DNA from: an uncultured Gallionellaceae bacterium
GTDB lineage: Bacteria > Pseudomonadota > Gammaproteobacteria > Burkholderiales > Gallionellaceae
Assembly: GCA_903847155.1 (NCBI GenBank)
Contig: CAINCU010000049.1
Coordinates: 1 to 49,812, forward strand
Length of the DNA stretch: 49,812 bases
Direction: 5' to 3'
The translations under genes were made by a program, and so were the position numbers. This document shows, one piece after another, positions 28,111 through 36,964 of this stretch. Position 1 is the stretch's first letter. Each line of letters begins with the position of its first letter. The notes beneath the pieces were generated by a model. It saw only the letters and a program-made list of their open reading frames with translations, was not told where the DNA came from and ran no database searches.

Positions 28111-28506
28111 ATGGCCAGAATATTTTTCAAAGGACTACGTCTGGCGTTAATGCCATTTATGCTGCTATGGGCAAAAGTGGGCAAGCCTACAGGGATGGAA
28201 CGACCGAAGGCGGAGCAAGAAAAGATTGACTTGGAATGTGTAAAATTAGCGCTCTACCACTTTAAGACCTGCCCTTTCTGCATCAAAGTGCGCCACGAAA
28301 TGGCGAGGCTGTCATTGCCGATACAACTGCGTGATGCGCAACATGAACCTAAGCACAGGCAAGAACCTAACCATAAGGCCGATTTATTGCAGGGTGGCGG
28401 GAAATTGCAGACGCCTTGTTTGCGGATTGAGGATGACCAAGGCAATGTTCAGTGGATGTATGAATCCAAAGACATCATTAAATATTTGCATGATCGGTAT
28501 TTCTGA
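28111..28506 (+). CDS. Glutaredoxin/GST-N-like thiol protein with N-terminal membrane segment
   Basis: A 131-residue protein. A basic, hydrophobic N-terminus (about 6-22, FKGLRLALMPFMLLWA) looks like a membrane anchor. It is followed by a thioredoxin-fold domain with the redox motif Cys54-Pro-Phe-Cys57 (YHFKTCPFCIKVRHEM), the cis-Pro region LQTPCLRI and the ESKDIIKYLHDRY helix typical of glutaredoxins and GST N-terminal domains. It probably carries out thiol-disulfide exchange with glutathione. A GAAAGGATTAC ribosome site lies upstream. The next gene starts 53 bp downstream. Confidence 0.8.
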   Translation: MARIFFKGLRLALMPFMLLWAKVGKPTGMERPKAEQEKIDLECVKLALYHFKTCPFCIKVRHEMARLSLPIQLRDAQHEPKHRQEPNHKADLLQGGGKLQTPCLRIEDDQGNVQWMYESKDIIKYLHDRYF

Positions 28507-28559
28507 TCTGCTGAGCGTGATCGAATTTTCATGGCTTTACATAACAATGAGAACTTAGT

Positions 28560-28931
28560 ATGAAAAAAACAATTGAGATTTTGGGCAAGCAAGTGATAGT
28601 CGAGTGGAGCGCGTCCGCTGACAAAAAGCTGCAAGATCTTTCCGAACCATTGCTGGTTGAGATGGAACTGTATTTTAGTTGTCTGATAAGAAAAGCAGTC
28701 CGGTTCAGGAGTGGCGCAAATTCAGGGAATTCATCTTTTGCGACCCCGCGATTATTAATCGGGTTTCGCCCGGTGATGACGAAGATTTGCCGTATCAGCG
28801 ATGTCGAAGGAGATCCGCCTCTGGAAGATTTTCCTATCGTCAGGCCGGAAGCATTCGTGCCGAAACGCCTCTCAATCGACTATCGTGGTGGAAAATGGAT
28901 GGGCGAGTTTTTTCTGGATAACCTCAAATAG
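28560..28931 (+). CDS. Conserved-looking hypothetical protein
   Basis: A 123-residue soluble protein without signal peptide or membrane helices. It is not assigned to a named family. Notable segments are VEWSASADKKL near the N-terminus and the central PLLVEMELYFSCLIRKAVRF, which looks like a conserved core. The C-terminal half is rich in Pro/Arg (FPIVRPEAFVPKRLSIDYRGGKWMGEF). It follows the glutaredoxin-like gene in the same direction, possibly one transcript. Codon use resembles that of its neighbours, so it is probably a real gene. Confidence 0.6.
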   Translation: MKKTIEILGKQVIVEWSASADKKLQDLSEPLLVEMELYFSCLIRKAVRFRSGANSGNSSFATPRLLIGFRPVMTKICRISDVEGDPPLEDFPIVRPEAFVPKRLSIDYRGGKWMGEFFLDNLK

Positions 28932-28944
28932 CAAAATGAATAGA

Positions 28945-29068
28945 TGTCGTCGTCGATGTGTTATTGACTCAGCCTGCCGATTGATTCCGGCAGCACCATC
29001 TGCAACTTCTAAAATCCAATAAAAAATGTTACTTAGTATTTGGATGGGTCGACGAGTTCCGGTAGCTT
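28945..29068. repeat. Dispersed ~120-bp repeat, copy A
   Basis: This segment aligns along its length with 30862-30991. Shared blocks include TGCCGATTGATT, GCACCATCTGCAACTTC, AAAAATGTTA and a TTCCGG end. A shorter relative lies at 32136-32180. The copy directly follows the hypothetical gene ending at 28931. Confidence 0.65.
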
Positions 29069-29069
29069 G

Positions 29070-29107
29070 ACTAAACAACCACCAGCTTTAGCGGGTGGTT
29101 GTTTAGT
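29070..29107. terminator. Strong hairpin after the glutaredoxin/hypothetical pair
   Basis: A 14-bp perfect stem, ACTAAACAACCACC / GGTGGTTGTTTAGT, with a 10-nt loop lies between convergent genes. There is no long T-run on either side, so efficiency is uncertain. Confidence 0.5.
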
Positions 29108-29197
29108 TCATCATGTTATTTTGGAGATGACGGATTAGTGTATTTCACGTGGCAGGTTTGCGAGCATCATGTTTACGCGTACTGCCCGTGCCGCATT

Positions 29198-29638
29198 TCA
29201 ACCGTGGCAGTTGCATGTGTGACTTTGCTCGGAGCCATGAGTGTGCCCTTCTTTACCAAGGTCGCTATGATCGTGATTACAACCCTCACTGGCTGATTTC
29301 ACGCGACCCGAAAGGAATGCTGCTACTGCCAATTCAGGAACGCTCTCTCCAGTAGCCACAACCCGCACGCCACGCGCGGCCATATGGCGGATAAAGCCTT
29401 CACCCGCACTGCCGGTGATCAATACATTCATGCTATCGAGAGGGTGTTTTGCGCCATGATCGTAGCCATGAATGGCGAAATTGGCATCAAGATCAAGTCG
29501 CTCGACTTCTTTGGGCGGCTGTTGCCCATCGGCTTCGAATACGAAGAAGCGACGAGCCTGACCGGCATGGCCGGTGACGGTACGAAAGTTCTGGCTGCTG
29601 ACGGCGATACGCATAGATGTACTCTGGTTGGAACTCAT
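29198..29638 (-). CDS. NifX/NifB-type (dinitrogenase Fe-Mo cofactor) domain protein with His/Cys-rich tail
   Basis: A protein of about 146 residues. The core SMRIAVSSQNFRTVTGHAGQARRFFVFE through VNVLITGSAGEGFIRHMAARGVRVVAT matches the NifX/NafY/NifB C-terminal domain fold, which binds metal-cluster precursors. The last ~28 residues are rich in His and Cys (GCNHDHSD ... GHTHG ... HTCNCHG), a likely metal-binding tail. No other nif gene is in the window, so a nitrogen-fixation role is not supported; stand-alone relatives are widespread and mostly uncharacterised. Start is uncertain: 29638 is chosen, with ATG 29614 (MRIAV) or GTG 29713 as alternatives; none has a clear ribosome site. Confidence 0.75.
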   Translation of the reverse strand: MSSNQSTSMRIAVSSQNFRTVTGHAGQARRFFVFEADGQQPPKEVERLDLDANFAIHGYDHGAKHPLDSMNVLITGSAGEGFIRHMAARGVRVVATGESVPELAVAAFLSGRVKSASEGCNHDHSDLGKEGHTHGSEQSHTCNCHG

Positions 29639-29795
29639 ATATGGATTATTCTGTGGTTGACCAAGCTGTGCAAGATAGAAGAAGTTTATAAATATGTCTG
29701 TGCTATTAGTCACACAATCAGAGCTTATTATGTTGCCGTTGACGCAGATTTAAATAACGTTGCCCTCGTTATATAGAAGCCAGCTTGGCTGTGAA

Positions 29796-29820
29796 CATGC
29801 TTGCGATATTCGCAAGCATG
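29796..29820. terminator. Hairpin downstream of rdgC
   Basis: An 11-bp perfect stem, CATGCTTGCGA / TCGCAAGCATG, with a 3-nt loop lies 25 bp after the rdgC stop (minus strand). There is no clear T-run. Confidence 0.4.
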
Positions 29821-29845
29821 CTTATTCCTGCATTGCGTTCCCGCT

Positions 29846-30751
29846 CTAATGGACTTTTACAGCTTCGCCACCAAGAACTTGGGTCAGGTCTTTCAGCATT
29901 TTAGCCAATTCGCCTGTCATTAAAATAAAGTCCAGCTCAAATATCTCATCTTCGTTATCGGCAATCTTTGTTGATCCCTCTTTGATGATGTCCAGGAACT
30001 CAATGCGCTTGATTTGCAGGTGTTCATTGAGTACAAAAGAGATGCGGTTATTCCAGGTCATGCCTAAACGGGTGACTCGCTTGCCAGCCGCGATATGAGC
30101 AAGAATTTCCTTGCCCTCCAGCGCATGATTGGCATAACGCACGGTGGCTTTGCTGGCATCGCTGGAGCGCAATTCCAGCTCGCGGTCTATGCTGAAACCT
30201 ACTGGTGCATGTTCGCTCGCTAGCCAGTCTGTCATTGCAGCCACGGGAGAAAGTTCGGTTTGCAGAAGTTGCACCGGGAAGTTGCCCACTGTCTTGCCCA
30301 AGTGCTCCAATAATTCATCTGCTTTGGCCGAAGAGGCAGCTTCAATAATCAGGCGACCATTGACCAAGTCTAGCCATGCGTAAGTCGTGCGTTGAAGTGC
30401 AAAAGCTCTGGGCAGCAGTTCATCAGCGACCGCCAGCTTGATGTCTTTCAACTGCTTGCGTCCCGGTTTGTAACCTTGTTGTGCTTCAATATCGGTAATA
30501 CGTTCCTTAGCAAACTTGTTGATGATGGCGGCGGGCAATAGTTTCTGCTCAACGCCCAGTGCAAACAGAATTTGATTGTTGGCGATGTGAACCAGACGGT
30601 CATCGCCACAGCACGAAACCCAACCCCGGTTTTGCTTGTCCAGGCCGCTGCAAGGTAATAACGGCTTGAGCGCCAGCTTTTCCTGAAGTGTTGCGGCAGT
30701 CAAGGCGAGGTCGGGGGGTAGACGATAGATGAATATGTTTTTGAACCACAT
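29846..30751 (-). CDS. rdgC: Recombination-associated protein RdgC
   Basis: A 301-residue DNA-binding protein of normal length. The N-terminus MWFKNIFIYRLP and the segments GWVSCCGDDRLVHIANNQILFALGVEQKLLPAAII, GRKQLKDIKLAVADELLPRAF, TYAWLDLVNGRLIIEAAS and TWNNRISFVLNEHLQIKRIEF are typical of RdgC. Known RdgC forms a ring-shaped dimer around DNA and restrains RecA and other recombination steps. The gene is monocistronic here, with its own promoter (perfect TATAAT). Confidence 0.95.
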   Translation of the reverse strand: MWFKNIFIYRLPPDLALTAATLQEKLALKPLLPCSGLDKQNRGWVSCCGDDRLVHIANNQILFALGVEQKLLPAAIINKFAKERITDIEAQQGYKPGRKQLKDIKLAVADELLPRAFALQRTTYAWLDLVNGRLIIEAASSAKADELLEHLGKTVGNFPVQLLQTELSPVAAMTDWLASEHAPVGFSIDRELELRSSDASKATVRYANHALEGKEILAHIAAGKRVTRLGMTWNNRISFVLNEHLQIKRIEFLDIIKEGSTKIADNEDEIFELDFILMTGELAKMLKDLTQVLGGEAVKVH

Positions 30752-30774
30752 GGCAGGTATCCGAAAAACCGCTG

Positions 30775-30803
30775 ATTATACTGGCCTGAGATTTTCAGTT
30801 CAT
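30775..30803 (-). promoter_or_regulatory. Probable promoter of rdgC
   Basis: On the minus strand a perfect TATAAT (30775-30780) lies about 24 bp upstream of the rdgC ATG. A weak -35-like ATGAAC lies 17 bp farther upstream. Confidence 0.5.
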
Positions 30804-30861
30804 ATTTCATCATGTATCGCTATCGCTAATGTCTGTCGTTTCGCCGGATGTCCTATGCTAT

Positions 30862-30991
30862 TGTTGTCGCCGACGCGTTTTTGCCCCAGTGTGCCGATTG
30901 ATTTTGGCTGCACCATCTGCAACTTCAAAAATCCCATAGAGAAAAATGTTAGCTTGGCATTCGGCTGGGTCAACTAATTCCGGCTTCGTGA
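30862..30991. repeat. Dispersed ~120-bp repeat, copy B
   Basis: Aligns with copy A (28945-29068), sharing GCACCATCTGCAACTTC exactly and related flanks. It is in the same orientation and sits in the rdgC-tehA intergenic region. It contains no open frame of note. Confidence 0.65.
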
Positions 30992-31187
30992 GTGTCAGCA
31001 ATTGGTGCATGATAATAATTAAATTTTATAGCTCAAAGAGTCACAATTTGAATTTCGCATAGATTCACAAACTACCATTTCAAGAACATGTTTAGTTTCC
31101 TCTATATAATATTTTAAGCTAGCATATCAACTACTAGCAGTGTCGCTCAGCGCAGTACGTAAGCACTTTCAATTACAGGATAATCTC

Positions 31188-32132
31188 GTGGCACGTTCGC
31201 CGCTTCCCGCATCATTTTTTGGTATGGTTCTGGGACTCTCTGGCCTTGGGCAGGCTTGGCGTCTTTCTGTTCTGCTTTGGGGTATGCCATCGTCAATCGG
31301 TGAAGGACTGTTGTTGTTATCTGCACTGGTATGGGCTGTATTGCTAGTTGTTTATGTGACGCAAGCCATAAGGTATCCAGAAGTCGTTCATAAAGAATTC
31401 CAACATCCGGTGCAAGGTAGCACCCCCGCGCTCCTAGGTGTTTCGACGCTGCTAATCGTATTGGCGGTATTGCCATATTCACGGTCACTGGCATGGATAC
31501 TTGCCGTTGCAGGAATCATTTGGCATTTGGCTTTTTCGCTCTGGCATACCGGAGCACTTTGGCAAGGCGGGCGCGATAATCTAGATACAGCGCCAACACT
31601 ATATTTACCCACTGTGGCCGGCAACTTCACCAGCGCAGCTGCACTGGGTGGACTCGGTCATCCAGATTGGGGCTGGCTATTTTTGGGTGCCGGGATTTTT
31701 TCTTGGCTGGCGCTCGAATCGCTTATCATCCAGCGTCTATGGCACCCACAAGCTATGCCGCTACCCCAGCGTCCTCTTATCGGCATCCAGTTTGCCCCGC
31801 CAGTGGTTTGTGCCATGGCTTGGTTGATGCTTGATCCGGGTACCACTGATCATTGGTTGCTGATGCTTTGGGGCTATGGTCTTTTTCAGCTTTTGCTGGG
31901 TTTGAGACTTGGCCCATGGCTCGGTGCCCAACCCTTTTCCCCGTCTTACTGGGCTTATACTTTTGGCATTGCTGCCGCAACAGTCTGCGGTCTTAAATTA
32001 GCATTGGCTGGAGTCGGTGCCGCACAGGTTCTCGCGATCCCGATCTTTGTGGGAGCTAATTTGTTTATAGTCTATCTCTCGCTACGCACTGCTTGGCGCG
32101 CCATAAACAGTGAACTGTTGCCTAATATTTAA
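31188..32132 (+). CDS. tehA: TehA/SLAC1-type (TDT family) membrane channel
   Basis: A 314-residue membrane protein with about ten helices. The N-terminal LPASFFGMVLGLSGLGQAWR closely resembles the first helix of E. coli TehA (PAGYFGIVLG..G). Later helices are rich in small residues, and the TVAGNFTSAAALG segment is family-like. Relatives are anion channels of the SLAC1 fold (TehA, linked to tellurite resistance when overexpressed; Mae1-type dicarboxylate carriers), so an anion is the expected substrate. Start: GTG 31188 is chosen because AGGA (31177-31180) sits 7 bases upstream; GTG 31140 is open in frame but has no ribosome site. Confidence 0.85.
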   Translation: MARSPLPASFFGMVLGLSGLGQAWRLSVLLWGMPSSIGEGLLLLSALVWAVLLVVYVTQAIRYPEVVHKEFQHPVQGSTPALLGVSTLLIVLAVLPYSRSLAWILAVAGIIWHLAFSLWHTGALWQGGRDNLDTAPTLYLPTVAGNFTSAAALGGLGHPDWGWLFLGAGIFSWLALESLIIQRLWHPQAMPLPQRPLIGIQFAPPVVCAMAWLMLDPGTTDHWLLMLWGYGLFQLLLGLRLGPWLGAQPFSPSYWAYTFGIAAATVCGLKLALAGVGAAQVLAIPIFVGANLFIVYLSLRTAWRAINSELLPNI

Positions 32133-32135
32133 CCC

Positions 32136-32180
32136 CTCTTAGCATTCGGTTGAGTTAACAAATACCGGCAGCTTGGATCA
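32136..32180. repeat. Partial third copy of the ~120-bp repeat
   Basis: CTTAGCATTCGGTTGAGTTA followed by ACCGGCAGCTTGGA resembles the right end of copies A and B (TTAGCTTGGCATTCGG..GGGTCAAC..TTCCGG). It lies just after tehA. Confidence 0.4.
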
Positions 32181-32220
32181 ATAACACGTCGGTGTGTATC
32201 CGCATAACGCAGGATAGCCT

Positions 32221-32242
32221 GTAGATTGCCTATTGACGGTGC
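32221..32242 (-). repeat. Copy of the REP-like repeat (diverged)
   Basis: GTAGATTGCCTATTGACGGT differs by two bases from the core GTAGATCGCCTATTGACGGG. It lies between the convergent tehA and lolD genes. Confidence 0.6.
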
Positions 32243-32282
32243 TTGCTGGGCAGTGGGTGTAATTTATTCAATGCTGGAAATT

Positions 32283-32966
32283 TCACGCAGCTTGCAACAC
32301 GCCATCCACCAAGCTCATCTGCCGCTGCATCTTGCCAGCGAGTTCAAGGTCGTGGGTGACGATGATGAAGCTGGTGTTGAGTTTTGCATTGAGGGTTTGC
32401 ATCAGTTCGAACAGGGCGAGGGCGCTGGCGCGGTCCAGGTTGCCGGTGGGTTCATCGGCCAGCACGCAGGCGGGTTGGGTGACCAGCGCACGCGCCACGG
32501 CGACGCGCTGACGTTCGACGCCGGAGAGTTCGGCAGGCAGGTGGCGCACGCGCTGCGCCAGTCCCACTTGTTCCAGCATGGCGGCGGCTTGCGGATGCGC
32601 CTCTGCGGGTTTCATGCCGCGTATCAGTAACGGCATGGCGACGTTTTCCAGCGCGGTGAATTCCTGTAGCAGGTGGTGGAACTGATAAACGAAACCAAGC
32701 GAGCGATTACGTAGTTCGCCGCGCTGCGTTTCGTTCATCTTCGCAACGTCTTGTCCCAAAATGTTGACGCTGCCGCCGCTGATGCTGTCCAGTCCGCCCA
32801 GCAAATGCAGCAGCGTGCTTTTGCCGGAACCGGAGGCGCCGACGATGGCGATGCGCTCGCCGCGCGCCACGTCGAGGTTAACGCCGTTCAGTACTGCGAC
32901 GCTCAAATCGCCTTGCGAGTAAGTTTTGCGCAGATCGCGACAGGAAATCACTAAATCATTATTCAT
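32283..32966 (-). CDS. lolD: Lipoprotein-releasing ABC transporter ATP-binding protein LolD
   Basis: A 227-residue ATPase that powers release of lipoproteins from the inner membrane to LolA. Walker [10 protein letters not shown] (43-51), Q-loop Gln95, Walker [14 protein letters not shown] (166-178) and H-loop His205 (VTHD) are intact. The ABC signature reads LSGVE (147-151) instead of the usual LSGGE, an uncommon change at a glycine that contacts ATP. The open frame extends to 33041, but ATG 32966 ([16 protein letters not shown]) gives the family length and overlaps the lolC end by 8 bp. Confidence 0.93.
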   Translation of the reverse strand: MNNDLVISCRDLRKTYSQGDLSVAVLNGVNLDVARGERIAIVGASGSGKSTLLHLLGGLDSISGGSVNILGQDVAKMNETQRGELRNRSLGFVYQFHHLLQEFTALENVAMPLLIRGMKPAEAHPQAAAMLEQVGLAQRVRHLPAELSGVERQRVAVARALVTQPACVLADEPTGNLDRASALALFELMQTLNAKLNTSFIIVTHDLELAGKMQRQMSLVDGVLQAA

Positions 32967-34203
32967 AACGCAGCGCCTCCGCCGGTTGCACCTTGGATGC
33001 GCGCCAGCTTGGATACAGCGTGGCGACCAAGCTGATGACAAAGGACATGCCCGCGATCACATACACATCGCCCATTTGCAGATCGGACGGCAGTTCGCTG
33101 ATGTAGTAAAACTCTTTGGACAGGAAGTGCACGCCGAACAGGTGTTCGATAAACGGTACGATGGTGCCGATGTTGAGCGCGAGCAATACGCCGCCGACGA
33201 CACCCAGCCCCATGCCGATGAGGCCGATTAGCATGCCCTGCACCATGAAGATTTGCATGATGCTTTTAGGCGAAGCGCCCAGCGTGCGCAGGATGGCGAT
33301 GTCGGCCTGTTTGTCGGTGACCGCCATCACCAGCGTGGAGACGATGTTGAAGGCGGCGACCAGCACGATCAGCGACAGGATGACGAACATCATTTTCTTT
33401 TCCATCGCCACCACGCTGAAGTAGTTGGCGTTCTGCCGCGTCCAGTCGGTGGCGTAAGTGTTGCGCGGCAACTTGTCTTCCAGTTCGTAGGTGACTTGCG
33501 GCGCGAGGTCGAGGTTGTGCAGACTGCCGCTGATGCCGGTGACGCTGTCGCCCATGCGGTAGAGTTTTTGTGCGTCCTGCAGATGGATCAGCGCCAGCGA
33601 ATTGTCGTACGGCGACATGCCGATCTCGAAGATGCCGACCACGTGGAATTGCTTCAGGCGCGGCAGCATGCCGGCAGGCGTGATCTGGCCTTGCGGCGTG
33701 AGCAGCAACACACTATCGCCCACATGCGCATCCAGCGAGCGCGCCAGATCGACACCGAGCACGATGTTGAATGCGCCCGCGCGCAGCTCGTTTAGCGTGC
33801 CGCGTTTCATCTTGTCGCCGAGCGCGGTGAGCTTCTGCTCCGCATCGGGTAGGATGCCGCGCACCATCACCCCTTGCACGTTATCGTTCAGCGACAGCAT
33901 GCCCTGTCCGTCAACATAAGGCGCAGCGGCGCGCACTTCCGCTTGTTTGGCGACGATGTCCAACACACTCTGCCAGTCGCTCATGTGGCCGTTGTCGCTC
34001 ATCACCTGCAAATGCGGCGTGACACCGAGAATGCGCGCGCGGATTTCTTTCTGGAAACCGTTCATCACCGACAACACCACAATCAGCGCCATCACACCCA
34101 AGCCGATGCCCAACATGGAGATCAGCGAGATGAATGAGATGAAATGATTGCGACGCTTGGCGCGGGTGTAACGCAGGCCGATGAAGAGTTCGTAGGGTTG
34201 CAA
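32959..34203 (-). CDS. lolC: Lipoprotein-releasing ABC transporter permease LolC/LolE
   Basis: A 414-residue inner-membrane permease of the MacB/LolCE fold. It has one N-terminal helix (about 22-45, [31 protein letters not shown]), a large periplasmic domain, and three C-terminal helices with the FtsX domain ([22 protein letters not shown]). The start [26 protein letters not shown] is highly typical. It works with LolD; a second permease is not in the window, so a single LolC/E-type subunit (LolF-like homodimer) is possible. It lies 53 bp after gspF and overlaps lolD. Confidence 0.93.
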   Translation of the reverse strand: MQPYELFIGLRYTRAKRRNHFISFISLISMLGIGLGVMALIVVLSVMNGFQKEIRARILGVTPHLQVMSDNGHMSDWQSVLDIVAKQAEVRAAAPYVDGQGMLSLNDNVQGVMVRGILPDAEQKLTALGDKMKRGTLNELRAGAFNIVLGVDLARSLDAHVGDSVLLLTPQGQITPAGMLPRLKQFHVVGIFEIGMSPYDNSLALIHLQDAQKLYRMGDSVTGISGSLHNLDLAPQVTYELEDKLPRNTYATDWTRQNANYFSVVAMEKKMMFVILSLIVLVAAFNIVSTLVMAVTDKQADIAILRTLGASPKSIMQIFMVQGMLIGLIGMGLGVVGGVLLALNIGTIVPFIEHLFGVHFLSKEFYYISELPSDLQMGDVYVIAGMSFVISLVATLYPSWRASKVQPAEALRYE

Positions 34204-34256
34204 GATGATTGCCTAAATGAATAACGGATGCAAGTTTGCCATAATATAGCGTACGA

Positions 34257-35468
34257 CTACTTCACCATCTGGTTCATCTGGATGATGGGCATCAATATGG
34301 CGAGCACAATGATGAGCACGACTGCACCCATGGCGAGGATGAGCAGGGGTTCAAGCAGTGAAGTGAGCACGCTGACGAAGCCGCTGACTTCCAGATCCTG
34401 TTGTTTGGCGACGCGGTCGAGCATGGTGTCGAGTTTGCCACTTTTTTCGCCGCTGGCGATGAGGTGGATCAGCACTGGCGGGAACAGGCCGGAGGAAGCG
34501 AGGGCGCGGCTGAGGCTGACGCCTTCGCGCACTTTTTGCGCGGCATCTTCCAGCGCGTAGCGCATCGGCAGGTTGCCCACCACGCCGGAGGCCGCGCTCA
34601 TCGCAGTGAGTAGCGGCACGCCGCTGCCGAACAGGATGGAAAGTGTGCTGGCCATGCGTGCGGTGTTCACACCTTGTATCAATCGTCCCACCACCGGCAG
34701 GCGCAACAGGCGGCGGTGGAAGGCGGCGCGCACGGTTTCCTGTTTCAGCATTTGCCGTGCGGCGTAGACAGCGGCGATGATGATCACCAGCAAGTAAATC
34801 CATGTAGCGGCGAGGACATCGGTCACCAGAATCAGGCTGCGCGTGAGCCAAGGCAGGGCTTGGTGCGATTGCTGAAACACTGAGATGACTTGCGGCACGA
34901 CATAGAACAGCAGGCCGCCCACGATAAGGATGGCGACCACGGTGATGATGCCGGGATAGACGAAGGCGAGGCCGACCTTTTGCTGCAGCGCCTGCTGGTT
35001 TTCGCTGTAGGTGGCGAGCTTGTCCATCACGTTGGCCAGTTCGCCCGAGGCTTCGCCCGCCTTGACCAGCGAGCGATGGATTTCGGGGAAGTCGCCAGGG
35101 TGTTGCGCCATGGCATGCGCCAGCGTGTTGCCCGCCAGCACGTCGGCGCGCATGGAAGCCAGCAGGCTGCGCTGGTAAGGATGATTGCTCTGCTCGATTA
35201 GCACCGACATGGATTGTTCCAGCGGCAACCCGGCTTCAAGCAGGGTTGCAAGCTGGCGTAACAACATACTTACATCGGACAGTGAAAGGCGGCGGCGCGC
35301 AAAGCTGAATTGTTGTTTGCTTTGGCTGGCGTTGACGGTATCCAGTTCGACCACGAACAGGCCGGAGTCACGTAACTGGTTACGCGCGGCGCGTGCCGAA
35401 TCGGCTTCTATGAGTCCTTGCTTGGGTTTGCCCTCGGCATCGACGGCTTGATAGTGGAAGGCTGCCAT
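34257..35468 (-). CDS. gspF: Type II secretion system inner-membrane protein GspF
   Basis: A 403-residue platform protein. Two homologous GspF domains (about 65-190 and 270-395) each lead into membrane helices (AFVYPGIITVVAILIVGGLLFYVVPQVISVF; VLTSLLEPLLILAMGAVVLIIVLAILMPII). The N-terminus MAAFHYQAVDAEGKPKQGLIEADS is standard for GspF. It connects the ATPase GspE to the pseudopilus. It starts 5 bp after gspE ends, in the leftward gspCDEF operon. Confidence 0.96.
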   Translation of the reverse strand: MAAFHYQAVDAEGKPKQGLIEADSARAARNQLRDSGLFVVELDTVNASQSKQQFSFARRRLSLSDVSMLLRQLATLLEAGLPLEQSMSVLIEQSNHPYQRSLLASMRADVLAGNTLAHAMAQHPGDFPEIHRSLVKAGEASGELANVMDKLATYSENQQALQQKVGLAFVYPGIITVVAILIVGGLLFYVVPQVISVFQQSHQALPWLTRSLILVTDVLAATWIYLLVIIIAAVYAARQMLKQETVRAAFHRRLLRLPVVGRLIQGVNTARMASTLSILFGSGVPLLTAMSAASGVVGNLPMRYALEDAAQKVREGVSLSRALASSGLFPPVLIHLIASGEKSGKLDTMLDRVAKQQDLEVSGFVSVLTSLLEPLLILAMGAVVLIIVLAILMPIIQMNQMVK

Positions 35469-35473
35469 GAAAG

Positions 35474-36964
35474 TTAAACGCGCGTCACACGAATGACTTC
35501 TTCCAACGAAGTGTCGCCGCTGACCACCCAGCGCAACGCGTCGTCGCGCAGGCTCAACATGCCGTGCTGTTGCGCGTAGGCGCGCAGGTCTTGTTCGCTT
35601 TCATGCGAGTGGATCTTGCTGCGGAATTTGTCGTCAACCATCAGCAATTCGTAGATGCCGGTGCGTCCGCGATAGCCGGTTTGCGTGCAGGCGGCGCAAC
35701 CGACCGGGCGGTACAACACTGCGGGTTTGCCCGCTTTCGCCAACACGCCTAATTCTGTGGCATCGGGCGTGTAGGCTTCCTTGCACGCCGGGCACAGGCA
35801 GCGCACCAGACGTTGCGCCAGTACGCCGATCAAGCTGGAAGAAAGCAGGAACGGCTCGACGCCCATATCGCCCAAGCGGGTCACCGCGCTGACCGAGTCG
35901 TTGGTGTGTAGCGTCGCCAATACCAAGTGTCCGGTGAGGCTGGACTGCACGGCGATCTGCGCGGTTTCCAGGTCGCGGATTTCGCCGATCATGATTACGT
36001 CCGGGTCCTGACGCAGGATGGCACGCAGTGCTCGCGCAAAATCCATTTCGATGCGCGGGTTGACCTGGGTCTGGCTGATGCCGTCGAGGTCGTATTCCAC
36101 CGGGTCTTCCACGGTCATCACGTTGGTGACTGTGGCATCCACGCAGGACAGCGCGGCGTACAGCGTGGTGGTCTTGCCGGAGCCGGTGGGGCCGGTCACC
36201 AGCACGATGCCGTGCGGATGTGCGATCAGAGCTTGAATCTCGGTCAAGGTGTCTGCGCTCATGCCGAGCTTGGCCAGATTGAGGCGACCCGCTTCCTTGT
36301 CCAGCAAACGCATCACCACGCGTTCGCCGTGCGCGGTGGGCAGCGTGGAAACGCGCACATCAACCGGGCGACCGCCCAAGCGCAACGCGATGCGCCCGTC
36401 CTGCGGCAGACGTTTTTCCGCGATATCTAATTCTGCCATCACCTTGATGCGCGAGATCAGCGCAGCGTGCAACGCGCGGTGCGGTTCAACCACATCTTTC
36501 AATGTGCCATCGACGCGAAAGCGCACCACGGTGCGGGTTTCAAAGGGTTCGATGTGAATGTCGGAAGCGTTGTTGCGCACGGCTTGCGACAGCAGTGCGT
36601 TAATCATGCGGATCACCGGCGCATCGTTTTCCGATTCCAGCAGGTCGGCGGTCTTGGGCAGATCGTGGATCAGCGTGGAAAGATCCATGTCCTGTTCCGC
36701 ATCGTCCACCAGCATCGCGGCCGACTCGTCCGATTGCGCGTAGGCATCGGCCAGTACGCGCTCGAATTCGTCCGCCGCGACCAGTTTGGTTTCGGTCGGC
36801 AAGCCGAGCAAGCGGGTGACTTCAGACAATGCTTCCGGGCGCGCATCCAGACGCGCGATCAGATGTGCGGTGTCAGCGGTGCAGTCGGTTAAAACGACAC
36901 CGCGCGCCTTGGCAAACGTATAAGGCAGCTTGCGCGCGACGCGGCGGTTGATGTTCAGAGTCAC
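35474..36964 (-). CDS. gspE: Type II secretion system ATPase GspE
   Basis: A 496-residue cytoplasmic ATPase that drives pseudopilus assembly. Walker A GPTGSGKTT (258-266), the Asp box region (VEDPVEYDLDGISQTQV), Walker B PDVIMIGEIRD (321-331) and a tetracysteine zinc motif (Cys391/Cys394 and Cys423/Cys426) are present. The N-terminal GspE domain contacts GspL. Start ATG 36964 overlaps the gspD stop by 4 bp. Confidence 0.96.
   Translation of the reverse strand: MTLNINRRVARKLPYTFAKARGVVLTDCTADTAHLIARLDARPEALSEVTRLLGLPTETKLVAADEFERVLADAYAQSDESAAMLVDDAEQDMDLSTLIHDLPKTADLLESENDAPVIRMINALLSQAVRNNASDIHIEPFETRTVVRFRVDGTLKDVVEPHRALHAALISRIKVMAELDIAEKRLPQDGRIALRLGGRPVDVRVSTLPTAHGERVVMRLLDKEAGRLNLAKLGMSADTLTEIQALIAHPHGIVLVTGPTGSGKTTTLYAALSCVDATVTNVMTVEDPVEYDLDGISQTQVNPRIEMDFARALRAILRQDPDVIMIGEIRDLETAQIAVQSSLTGHLVLATLHTNDSVSAVTRLGDMGVEPFLLSSSLIGVLAQRLVRCLCPACKEAYTPDATELGVLAKAGKPAVLYRPVGCAACTQTGYRGRTGIYELLMVDDKFRSKIHSHESEQDLRAYAQQHGMLSLRDDALRWVVSGDTSLEEVIRVTRV

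Larger units (their letters stand above)
30752..31187. other. Intergenic region between rdgC and tehA
   Basis: 436 bp without a credible gene. It contains the rdgC promoter, repeat copy B (30862-30991) and an AT-rich stretch (31005-31135) that could carry the tehA promoter; TATAAT occurs at about 31105-31110 but no good -35 was seen. Confidence 0.4.

Noticed and set aside
29198-29638. Evidence for a nitrogen-fixation locus
   Set aside because: Only the NifX-like domain is present; no nifHDK, nifB or nifE/N is in the window, and such domains occur widely outside nitrogen fixation.
28945-32180. Reading the ~120-bp repeats as a CRISPR or integron attC array
   Set aside because: Copies are about 1.9 kb and 1.2 kb apart, genes rather than uniform spacers lie between them, and no cas gene, integrase or attC R'/R'' core (GTTRRRY) was found.
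33253-33795. Plus-strand frame of 180 codons antisense to lolC
   Set aside because: His/Asp/Gln/Val-rich shadow of the highly conserved lolC frame.
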